Assembly: GCA_016550415.1 (NCBI GenBank) | Contig: JABXGU010000692.1 | Span: 1 to 5,071, forward strand | Length of the DNA: 5,071 nucleotides | Source of the DNA: an archaeon | Lineage (GTDB): Archaea > Asgardarchaeota > Hermodarchaeia > Hermodarchaeales > Hermodarchaeaceae | Reading direction: 5' to 3' | Shown: piece after piece, positions 1 through 5,071 of the stretch | Numbering within the stretch: the stretch's first letter is position 1 | Layout: each line of letters begins with the position of its first letter | The notes under the pieces: generated by a model | Database searches by the model: none | What the model was told of the DNA's origin: nothing | What the model saw: only the letters and a program-made list of their open reading frames with translations | Position numbers and translations under genes: made by a program

Positions 1-186
1 AGTACCACCACGTCGTGATGCTCCAAAGGTTTCTCCAACTGTGACAGTTAAGCCTTGATAATGAGCAGCATATGAAACAAGATGTGCAGTCAGTAAAATT
101 CCTTGCCCACCAACACCTGTGATGACTAAATTAAACGGACGTTTATCTGGCACATCTGGATCTGAGGATAATTTAGGGGATGGCAT
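1..186 (-). CDS. iorB: Indolepyruvate:ferredoxin oxidoreductase, beta subunit (N-terminal part; runs off the left edge)
   Basis: This is the small subunit of the IOR complex. With IorA it converts indolepyruvate and other aryl-pyruvates plus CoA to aryl-acetyl-CoA, CO2 and reduced ferredoxin in the cytoplasm. Only the first 62 codons are present. After a variable start of about 17 residues comes a beta strand and the glycine loop GVGGQG (residues 24-29). The segment GETFGASRRGG (51-61) matches the 'E-x-hG-x-x-QRGG' region of the gamma/beta domain of 2-oxoacid oxidoreductases. The ATG at 186-184 lies 2 nt after the iorA stop codon, so the two genes are almost certainly co-transcribed and probably translationally coupled; an AAGGA-like motif just upstream, inside the iorA end, could serve as the ribosome site. 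The family is usually about 190-200 residues, so roughly two thirds lies outside the window. The glycine loop and position after iorA make IorB much more likely than another 2-oxoacid oxidoreductase gamma subunit. Confidence 0.9.
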   Translation of the reverse strand, partial: MPSPKLSSDPDVPDKRPFNLVITGVGGQGILLTAHLVSYAAHYQGLTVTVGETFGASRRGGT

Positions 187-188
187 AG

Positions 189-2102
189 CTATTCCTTCTC
201 CCCCTTGCTTTTACTTTTGGGTGATGTAATGGCTTTGTGGGGGCACACTTGGATACAAACACCACACCCTATACACTGCAAGGAATCGATGCGGACAGAC
301 CGCAGATTTGAATCCCATATTAGTGCTGGGCAGTTGAATTCAGAGTAACAAATACCGCATTCTTCTCCACGACATTTTGCTGATTCGATTCTTGGGATGG
401 AATAATGTTCTGCTTTTGAGGTAAACTGACGAAGTGCAAGTGGACAGGCGCGACGAAAGATGATTACATGGATTCCTTTAGTGGTGATGGCTTGATAAAC
501 AGCTTGGATTGATTGATTTACTTGAAAGGGGTCGATAACGGTGACATCCTTTATGCCAAAGCTTTTCATGACTTTTTCAATATCTAGAATTGGAGCAGGT
601 TCCCCAGATGCAGTAAATCCGGTTCCTGCGTGAGGTTGGAAACCGGTCATAGCTGTGGTTTGATTATCTAAAACACAGATTGTTGCATTTGCTTGATTGT
701 AATATATATTGACCAGGGCAGGTAGTCCCGCATGGAATAAAGTCGAGTCTCCGATGACAGCTATTACGGGTTCATCTAATCCAAAGGTTTGAAGCTTCCC
801 AAAGCCGCTGGCTAGACCGAGACTGGTTCCCATGGCGTGTTGATTTCGCATCAAATCATGATAGAAAGCTCCCAAGGAGTAGCAGCCTATATCACCGGTT
901 ACAAATCCCCGATTCTTATTTCGCTTAATAGCCCTGTAAATCGCATAGTATGAGGCGCGGTGTGGACACCCAGCACAGAATGTAAGATTTCGTGGTGGGA
1001 TATCAACCATCACTTCTTCAATCCTATCCCTAAAGTCAGAAGAAACAGGTGAGAAATGTTTGCCGCTGAGATCAGCCACTGCTTGGATTGCGGTGTCAAT
1101 GGAGAGTTCTCCCCACCGGGGAACATGACCTGTCAATTTTCCATAACAGTGAGGGCGATTATCAGTTTCAAGATCATAGATATTTGAGCGAATTAGGGTT
1201 TCAATGTAAGGGTCAATTTCCTCTAGAAAAAGAACTTTTTCTGCTTGAGAGAGAGGTTGTCGTATTAATCGGAATGGAAGGGGGGATAGAGTGGCGATGC
1301 GAAGAATACCAACTTGTTCTTGAAGATTTAGAAGGCTGACAGCTTCATTGGCATAGAGCCAACCTGTGCCACTTGTTATGAGGAGGAGGTCAGGTTTTTC
1401 GGGACCGGTATAACGGTTCCAAGGTGACACTTCGAAGCGATCCCTTAGTTGTTCCAGTCGTTTATGGAGTTCTGCGTGACAGAGAGTTGGTTTAGGAATG
1501 TTTAGAAGCTGACGGCTATGATCAAAGTGTGCTTCCCTTGGCTGTCGTAGAATTGGTCCAAGGCTGAATGTTTGCTGACTGTGAGCCAAACGTGTTGTGA
1601 TACGAAGAAGAAATGGGGTGCCATAGCGTTCTGAGAGATCAAAGGCATATGGCATCATATCTTTGGCTTCTTGATGTGTTGAAGGTTCTAAGACTGGGAC
1701 ATCTGCATAGTGCCCTAGGAATCGAGTGTCCGCTTCGGTAGTTGAGCTGTATGCTTGAGGGTCATCTGCGACTACAAGAACAAGACCACCTAGACCATGA
1801 CCTGTGTAAGCAACATTGACTAATGTATCCATTAAGACAAAAAGCCCATTCTGTTTCATAGATGTCATAGCACGTAAGCCTGCCCATGCTGCAGCTAATG
1901 CTGCTTCGAAAGCGACTTTCTCATTGGTGCTCCATTCAACATAGAGACCCCAATCCTTGGCGACGAAAGCTAGATTTTGAAGGATTTCGGTAGAAGGTGT
2001 CCCAGGATAAGCTGTTGCGAAGTGTAAATTAGCTTCAAGGGCACCACGGGCAATAGCATCATTTCCCATTCCAAGAACCAAAGTATCTGCTTCGCCGCAC
2101 AT
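189..2102 (-). CDS. iorA: Indolepyruvate:ferredoxin oxidoreductase, alpha subunit
   Basis: This is the catalytic, thiamine-diphosphate-containing subunit of IOR, which oxidatively decarboxylates aryl-pyruvates from aromatic amino acid breakdown and passes electrons to ferredoxin. Numbering is from the ATG at 2102 (637 residues, normal for the family). The N-terminal pyrimidine-binding domain (about 5-185) shows AYPGTP (31-36) and NEKVAFE (60-66). A middle transketolase-C-like domain follows (about 238-345, with EEIDPYIE). The TPP pyrophosphate-binding domain (about 370-560) shows FCAGCPHR (375-382), GDIGCYSLG (403-411), GDS (451-453), DN (479-480) and AMTGFQPH (484-491). The C-terminus is a two-cluster ferredoxin module: C577, C582, C585, C591 with unusual spacing, then C610, C613, C616, C620 with the standard CxxCxxCxxxCP spacing. 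The reading frame stays open upstream with TTG at 2132 and GTG at 2129 and 2126. I prefer the ATG because it leaves the short leader usual before the GNDAIARG segment, but it has no clear ribosome site, so a start at 2132-2126 is possible. No transmembrane segments are seen. Confidence 0.95.
   Translation of the reverse strand: MCGEADTLVLGMGNDAIARGALEANLHFATAYPGTPSTEILQNLAFVAKDWGLYVEWSTNEKVAFEAALAAAWAGLRAMTSMKQNGLFVLMDTLVNVAYTGHGLGGLVLVVADDPQAYSSTTEADTRFLGHYADVPVLEPSTHQEAKDMMPYAFDLSERYGTPFLLRITTRLAHSQQTFSLGPILRQPREAHFDHSRQLLNIPKPTLCHAELHKRLEQLRDRFEVSPWNRYTGPEKPDLLLITSGTGWLYANEAVSLLNLQEQVGILRIATLSPLPFRLIRQPLSQAEKVLFLEEIDPYIETLIRSNIYDLETDNRPHCYGKLTGHVPRWGELSIDTAIQAVADLSGKHFSPVSSDFRDRIEEVMVDIPPRNLTFCAGCPHRASYYAIYRAIKRNKNRGFVTGDIGCYSLGAFYHDLMRNQHAMGTSLGLASGFGKLQTFGLDEPVIAVIGDSTLFHAGLPALVNIYYNQANATICVLDNQTTAMTGFQPHAGTGFTASGEPAPILDIEKVMKSFGIKDVTVIDPFQVNQSIQAVYQAITTKGIHVIIFRRACPLALRQFTSKAEHYSIPRIESAKCRGEECGICYSEFNCPALIWDSNLRSVRIDSLQCIGCGVCIQVCPHKAITSPKSKSKGEKE
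243..275 (-). other. Second [4Fe-4S] cysteine site of IorA, canonical
   Basis: The motif CIGCGVCIQVCP (residues 610-621 from the ATG at 2102) has the standard ferredoxin spacing C-x2-C-x2-C-x3-C-P and should bind a [4Fe-4S] cluster, with the last cysteine of each set serving the other cluster as in bacterial-type ferredoxins. Confidence 0.85.
330..374 (-). other. First [4Fe-4S] cysteine site of IorA, atypical spacing
   Basis: The cysteines are arranged C-x4-C-x2-C-x5-C-P (CRGEECGICYSEFNCP, residues 577-592 counted from the ATG at 2102). Most IorA proteins have C-x2-C-x2-C-x3/4-C-P here. All four cysteines are present, so a cluster is probably still bound, but the first loop is two residues longer. 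Confidence 0.7.
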
Positions 2103-2130
2103 TACATTCTGACTCAGATTGTGCACCACC

Positions 2131-2179
2131 AAAAGCTCTTCTAACTACTAACTCTGTTGTTAGGTTGAGAGTAGCTTTT
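2131..2179 (-). promoter_or_regulatory. Long imperfect hairpin at the iorA 5' end
   Basis: An outer arm AAAAGCT (2131-2137) pairs perfectly with AGCTTTT (2173-2179), and an inner arm CTAAC (2148-2152) pairs perfectly with GTTAG (2159-2163) around the 6-nt loop 2153-2158. Between them, further pairs form with single- or two-base bulges (2138-2141 with 2167-2171, and 2143-2145 with 2164-2166), for about 19 Watson-Crick pairs in all. In iorAB RNA it would lie in the leader, about 28 nt before the ATG at 2102, and would include the alternative TTG start at 2132-2130. A role in control of iorAB is inferred from position only. On the plus strand it is followed by a T-run (2176-2180) like a terminator, but no plus-strand gene precedes it within the window. 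Confidence 0.5.
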
Positions 2180-2205
2180 TACCCTGACGCTTAATCAGTA
2201 ACCAG

Positions 2206-2215
2206 GAATTATTAG
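2206..2215 (-). promoter_or_regulatory. Possible TATA box for iorAB
   Basis: On the minus strand this reads CTAATAATTC, a weak TATA-like stretch. An archaeal start about 25 nt downstream would fall near 2182-2186, just before the hairpin at 2179-2131, so the hairpin would form the very 5' end of the iorAB transcript. The match is weak, and the AT-rich stretch at 2229-2240 is an alternative. Confidence 0.25.
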
Positions 2216-2229
2216 AGAGAAAGCAGGAA

Positions 2230-2241
2230 GTTTAAAATTAA
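2230..2241 (+). promoter_or_regulatory. Probable TATA box for the 331-residue unknown gene
   Basis: The sequence GTTTAAAATTAA, preceded by a purine-rich AGGAA that could act as a BRE, lies about 40-45 bp before the ATG at 2278. A start about 25 nt downstream would give a leader of roughly 15-20 nt that contains the ribosome-binding site, a layout typical of archaea. The element is nearly symmetrical, so it could also serve the divergent iorAB operon. Confidence 0.4.
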
Positions 2242-2262
2242 CCGATACATAGTCTCTAGGTA

Positions 2263-2274
2263 GAGGATGAGGAG
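2263..2274 (+). promoter_or_regulatory. Ribosome-binding site of the unknown gene
   Basis: The purine-rich stretch GAGGATGAGGAG ends 3 nt before the ATG at 2278. The GAGG at 2269-2272 sits 5 nt from the start, a normal Shine-Dalgarno distance. It supports this start codon and is the clearest ribosome site in the window. Confidence 0.7.
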
Positions 2275-2277
2275 AAC

Positions 2278-3273
2278 ATGGAGGACTCAGCTGACCGTTT
2301 AATATCTGATCGACTTGCAGAACTTTCACGAACCATCTTTCCAGTAAATTACATCCTTTCCAAAACGTATGAGCATGCAGTAAAGCATCCAGCTTGTGCA
2401 ATGGCAATTATCACCCAGACAGGTTGCCAGGTTAATTTCACTCAGCCAATATCGATTAAACCGAAAATACTAGAAAGAAGAGGTCCCTTTGTCTACAGGC
2501 GTCGTTTGTATTATGTAAAGGAAATAAAAATCATCGATAGCTTTCTAGTTCTTACACCTGACAAGTTCAAAATCTCCCCCACTAAAGATCCCAGCCATCA
2601 TCTTGAAGGTTTCAAGAAAGCTGTACAACCCTATCTTAAGAAAATGGAGGAGCTTCTCAGGCAGCGTTTTGCGACGATATTCATCAGAATTCCAAGTGAG
2701 GAAGAACCATTATTGCTGCGCCGTCAGGCAATGAAGGGTAGACAAATCCTCACTATTGATGAGCTTTTCATAGAGATGAGAATGCCCCTTGAGCTTGGTC
2801 CACCTACGAAAGAGGTAATGTTTCGAGGTAAACCAGTGAAAGAACTTCCAAGTAAAAGAAAGAGGAAGGGTAAGGCAAAAGCTCAAACAGTGACAGTCAC
2901 CTACTTAACACTCGAAGATGGAAGAATCGTTCTTCCCAAACCAGGTATAATCCAAGCGGGAGAATATGTCCACCTGGGTGATGTCCCATACCATTTTGAG
3001 ATTGTGGATGGACCTGTTCCTGCTAGAAAGATTATCACAAGCTTCCTGCAACTTGGCAACAAGAGCATCGCTCAATTACTGGAGGAATATAGCGAGTTAG
3101 CGTTTCTGCCCTTCTTCTTTGACCTTTATCTAAAGCAGGGAGGCCCGCCAATTCGTCATGCTGCCTTAATGGATGGCCGCCTTATTATTGGTCGAAGCCC
3201 AGAATCAACTCGACATCTAGGAAAATTTGAAGTCTTCCTTTCCAAAGCAGATATTGAAATATCCCATTCTTAG
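2278..3273 (+). CDS. Uncharacterised 331-residue protein
   Basis: I do not recognise this protein. It is a good gene: a long open frame, an ATG with a strong ribosome site and a TATA-like box upstream. It has no signal peptide or membrane segment and looks like a soluble cytoplasmic protein. The layout suggests two parts. Residues 1-190 comprise a helical start (5-35), a strand-rich stretch with a basic patch RRGPFVYRRRLYY (67-79), and a helix of about 105-150 rich in K, E, L and R. A basic linker KRKRKGKAKAQ (193-203) leads to residues 204-331, which are rich in beta strands and turns (for example TLEDGRIVLPKPG and ALMDGRLIIG). There are two cysteines (C40, C50) and no metal-binding or nucleotide-binding motif such as a Walker loop. 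The basic patch and linker could mean contact with nucleic acid, but that is a guess. It is divergent from iorAB and 92 bp upstream of the acyl-CoA synthetase gene. Confidence 0.8.
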   Translation: MEDSADRLISDRLAELSRTIFPVNYILSKTYEHAVKHPACAMAIITQTGCQVNFTQPISIKPKILERRGPFVYRRRLYYVKEIKIIDSFLVLTPDKFKISPTKDPSHHLEGFKKAVQPYLKKMEELLRQRFATIFIRIPSEEEPLLLRRQAMKGRQILTIDELFIEMRMPLELGPPTKEVMFRGKPVKELPSKRKRKGKAKAQTVTVTYLTLEDGRIVLPKPGIIQAGEYVHLGDVPYHFEIVDGPVPARKIITSFLQLGNKSIAQLLEEYSELAFLPFFFDLYLKQGGPPIRHAALMDGRLIIGRSPESTRHLGKFEVFLSKADIEISHS

Positions 3274-3320
3274 AATCATCTCACTCCAATGCATCTACTT
3301 TTCACAATAGTTAACTAGCA

Positions 3321-3327
3321 TATTTAT
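3321..3327 (+). promoter_or_regulatory. Probable TATA box for the acyl-CoA synthetase alpha gene
   Basis: TATTTAT lies 38 bp before the ATG at 3366. A start about 25 nt downstream would fall near 3348-3352 and give a short leader of about 15 nt, common in archaea. It suggests the gene has its own promoter rather than depending on the gene upstream. Confidence 0.4.
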
Positions 3328-3339
3328 CGATGAACATCG
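3328..3339 (+). promoter_or_regulatory. Operator-like inverted repeat CGATG-AA-CATCG
   Basis: This is a perfect 5-bp dyad with a 2-bp centre. It begins immediately after the TATA-like box and lies between it and the expected transcription start. Archaeal repressors of the Lrp and related helix-turn-helix families often bind in this position and block polymerase. The regulator is unknown, and a 5-bp dyad can arise by chance. Confidence 0.35.
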
Positions 3340-3365
3340 TTTCATTCTATAGTGGCGAATAAGCA

Positions 3366-4784
3366 ATGAGTAAGTCGTGGAAAATGACAGCACTTGATGC
3401 CATCTTTAAACCTTCAACAATTGCCATCATAGGAGCATCAGATAAGCCACGAAAACTGGGAAGCCTAACACTTCGAGCCTTACACTCCTCAAATTTCCCA
3501 GGACCCTTCTTTCTAGTTAACCCTTCATTAGAATGGATAGGAAAACACAAGGTCTATCCAAAAATTCAGGATACCCCAAAACCCGTAGACCTTGCCTTGA
3601 TTGCTGTTTCAGGTTTCAATGTACCAGGAATTCTCAAAGATTGTGTAGAAAAAGGTGTAAAAGGAGCTGTCATTTACTCAGCAGGCTTTAAAGAACTTGG
3701 AGAAGCGGGAAGTGCACTTGAACAGGAAATTGCCAAAATAGCTAGCAAAGCAAAGATTGGCATAATTGGACCCAACTGTCTTGGTATAGGAAATGTACCA
3801 TATAACCTGAATGGCACCTTCTTTCCCTATCCCACCCCTGTTACACCTGGATGTGTTTCATTAGTAAGCCAAAGTGGTGGTGTCGCAGGGCTGATGCTTT
3901 ATGCTGCAGTCGATGCACAATTAGGCATTGCAAAATTTGCTAGCATCGGTAATAGGGTTAACCTTGATTTTGCAGATTTTATCCATTATTTTGGTAATGA
4001 TTCTGAAACACGCATCATCTGTCTTTTCATTGAAGGAACCGATGATGCTCGCCGAATGGTCGAAGAAGCTCAACGGATTAGCTCAGAAAAACCTATCCTG
4101 GCCTTTAAAGTCGGTAAAACACCAACTGCACAACAGGCGGCCCTTAGTCACACTGGAACATTGGCAGGCCGTGGTGAACTCTATAGTTCAGCTTTTCGAC
4201 AAGCAGGGATTCAAGAAGTAGATTGTGTGAGAGAACTCATAGACACAGCAAAAGCCCTCTCAATCATACGTCACTTACCCCGTGGTAATCGTGTAGCATG
4301 TGTAACACATACGCTTGGACCAACAATAATCGCCGCAGAAATTCTTGAAAAGCAGGGCATTCATCTGCCACCACCTAGCAGTCAAACAATCCAAGGAATC
4401 CACAAGATTATGCAATTACCCATTCCAATACCAATAAACAATCCAATTGATCTCCTAGCTTTAGGATGGGCCCGTCCAAATATTTTTGCTGAAGCACTTC
4501 GTCTAGCAGCTGCAGAAGAACAATATGATGCTTTCCTCACTGTGTTTTCACCCAATTTCCAAGTAGATATCGGTGGAGGGACACCAACAGAAGCCCTGAT
4601 AGAAATTGCCAAAGAATCAAAGAAACCAATTTTTGCCATCCTCAATGCTCCGGAGAGTTATCAACCTCCAGAGAAGAAAATCCTAGAAGCCAGTGGGATT
4701 CCAGTCTTTGCATCCCCTGAGAGAGGAGCAAAAGCTTTGGCCAATATAATCAGCTACTCTAAAATGAAAACACAAAGAAACTGA
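3366..4784 (+). CDS. acdA: ADP-forming acyl-CoA (acetyl-CoA) synthetase, alpha subunit
   Basis: With a beta subunit, this enzyme family converts an acyl-CoA plus ADP and phosphate to the free acid, CoA and ATP, the main energy-conserving step of archaeal peptide fermentation. The 472 residues cover the usual alpha subunit only. The CoA-binding Rossmann domain (about 8-130) has IIGASDKPRKLG (21-32) and VNP (51-53). The succinyl-CoA-ligase-like domain (about 132-295) has GPNCLGIGN (135-143), SQSGG (168-172), FIEG with E223, and SHTGTLAG (261-268), where H262 is the histidine that is phosphorylated. The third domain (about 305-465) has NNPIDLL (358-364). No ATP-grasp beta domain is fused, and no beta gene is visible. 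The ATG at 3366 has only a weak AGTGG upstream; the ATG at 3384 (M7) is an alternative and fits the usual family start. Substrate range (acetyl, branched-chain or aryl) cannot be read from the sequence; nearness to iorAB hints at aryl-acetyl-CoA. Confidence 0.9.
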   Translation: MSKSWKMTALDAIFKPSTIAIIGASDKPRKLGSLTLRALHSSNFPGPFFLVNPSLEWIGKHKVYPKIQDTPKPVDLALIAVSGFNVPGILKDCVEKGVKGAVIYSAGFKELGEAGSALEQEIAKIASKAKIGIIGPNCLGIGNVPYNLNGTFFPYPTPVTPGCVSLVSQSGGVAGLMLYAAVDAQLGIAKFASIGNRVNLDFADFIHYFGNDSETRIICLFIEGTDDARRMVEEAQRISSEKPILAFKVGKTPTAQQAALSHTGTLAGRGELYSSAFRQAGIQEVDCVRELIDTAKALSIIRHLPRGNRVACVTHTLGPTIIAAEILEKQGIHLPPPSSQTIQGIHKIMQLPIPIPINNPIDLLALGWARPNIFAEALRLAAAEEQYDAFLTVFSPNFQVDIGGGTPTEALIEIAKESKKPIFAILNAPESYQPPEKKILEASGIPVFASPERGAKALANIISYSKMKTQRN

Positions 4785-4827
4785 CCAAGAAGCTAGCTTA
4801 GCCCTAATTGGCATTTCTCGAAGCTGA

Positions 4828-5071
4828 TTAGAAATCGTCGAGTAATGTTGCGATGCCCTTTTCGGAGGGAACCATAAAACCATCAGCAGTTACTTCATAT
4901 GGTATAAGTCGCGTTACAAAGGCAGACAACGGCGACTTAGCTACACGGATATATTTCTGGAGCCGCTCATTTTCATCTCGAACAGTGAGTTGAATAACTC
5001 CATCATAGAGGTATTTGAAACTCTCAGATACAGTTGATGCATGCATTTTTGGTACCAATACTGACAGCCAT
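4828..5071 (-). CDS. C-terminal end of a probable RecA-superfamily (RAD55/KaiC-like) ATPase
   Basis: Only the last 80 or so codons are present, ending with TAA at 4830-4828. The frame stays open to the right edge, so the start is probably outside. A TTG at 5058 could in principle start a 76-residue protein, but this is unlikely. The segment LYDGVIQLTVRDENERLQKYIRVAKSP (written here in two parts: LYDGVIQL, then KYIRVAKSP after a charged turn) followed by PYEVTADGFMV resembles the end of archaeal RAD55/KaiC-like ATPases, where an 'aDGvi.L' strand, an 'R.lri.K' strand and a 'f.It..Gi.v' strand close the RecA fold. The Walker motifs would lie outside the window, so the assignment rests on this weak but characteristic pattern. 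It is convergent with the acyl-CoA synthetase gene, 43 bp apart, and no strong terminator is visible between them. Confidence 0.5.
   Translation of the reverse strand, partial: WLSVLVPKMHASTVSESFKYLYDGVIQLTVRDENERLQKYIRVAKSPLSAFVTRLIPYEVTADGFMVPSEKGIATLLDDF

Noticed and set aside
1088..1339. Plus-strand open frame opposite iorA.
   Set aside because: It lies entirely within the iorA coding sequence on the other strand, has no protein-like motif and is best explained as a shadow.
2131..2180. The hairpin plus T-run read as an intrinsic terminator on the plus strand.
   Set aside because: No plus-strand gene lies upstream of it in the window; the preceding DNA codes for iorA on the minus strand. 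Hairpin-type termination is also not the usual archaeal mechanism.
3330..3362. Short upstream ORF of 10 codons (MNIVSFYSGE) ending 3 nt before the acdA ATG, in the same frame.
   Set aside because: Its ATG lies inside the operator-like dyad and upstream of the transcription start expected from the TATA-like box, so it would probably not be in the mRNA. It also lacks a ribosome site.
4382..4645. Minus-strand open frame opposite acdA.
   Set aside because: It is contained in the acdA coding sequence, and the amino acid composition and lack of any start signal point to a shadow.
4790..4799. Perfect 10-bp palindrome AAGCTAGCTT between the convergent genes.
   Set aside because: It has no loop, so it does not form a hairpin terminator, and a palindrome of this length can occur by chance.
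4813..4835. Inverted repeat ATTTCT/AGAAAT spanning the stop codon of the right-edge gene.
   Set aside because: It has only 6 AT-rich pairs, an 11-nt loop and no T-run next to it, so it is too weak to call a terminator.

Overview
The window looks like a piece of an archaeal chromosome from an anaerobe that ferments amino acids or peptides. The basis is gene content and signals: a thiamine-diphosphate/Fe-S indolepyruvate:ferredoxin oxidoreductase (IorA complete, IorB partial), a stand-alone alpha subunit of an ADP-forming acyl-CoA synthetase, TATA-like boxes about 40 bp upstream of start codons, and the tail of a probable archaeal RecA-superfamily (RAD55/KaiC-like) ATPase. The lineage cannot be fixed from the sequence. 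Asgard archaea, Bathyarchaeia and Thermoplasmata-like groups all fit the gene content.

Layout. On the minus strand, positions 1-2102 (possibly to 2132) hold iorA followed 2 nt later by iorB, which runs off the left edge. A 145-175 bp divergent intergenic region follows. It contains a long imperfect hairpin (2131-2179) in the leader or start region of iorA and AT-rich TATA candidates. On the plus strand, 2278-3273 encodes a 331-residue protein that I do not recognise. A 92 bp spacer then carries a TATA-like box and an adjacent CGATG/CATCG dyad. From 3366 to 4784 lies the acyl-CoA synthetase alpha subunit. A minus-strand gene enters from the right edge and ends at 4828, convergent with the synthetase gene and 43 bp from it.

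How the genes may work together. IOR oxidatively decarboxylates aryl-pyruvates (transaminated Trp, Phe, Tyr) to aryl-acetyl-CoA and reduces ferredoxin. An ADP-forming acyl-CoA synthetase can turn aryl-acetyl-CoA into the free acid and conserve ATP. This pairing is known from Thermococcales. Here the two enzymes are near each other but on opposite strands, and no synthetase beta subunit is visible, so the functional link is an inference. The unknown 331-residue protein sits between them and shares the divergent promoter region with iorAB.

I see no tRNA, rRNA, CRISPR array, insertion sequence or other mobile element. The most unusual items are the hairpin at the iorA start, the non-standard cysteine spacing of the first IorA Fe-S site, the unidentified middle gene and the operator-like dyad upstream of the synthetase gene.
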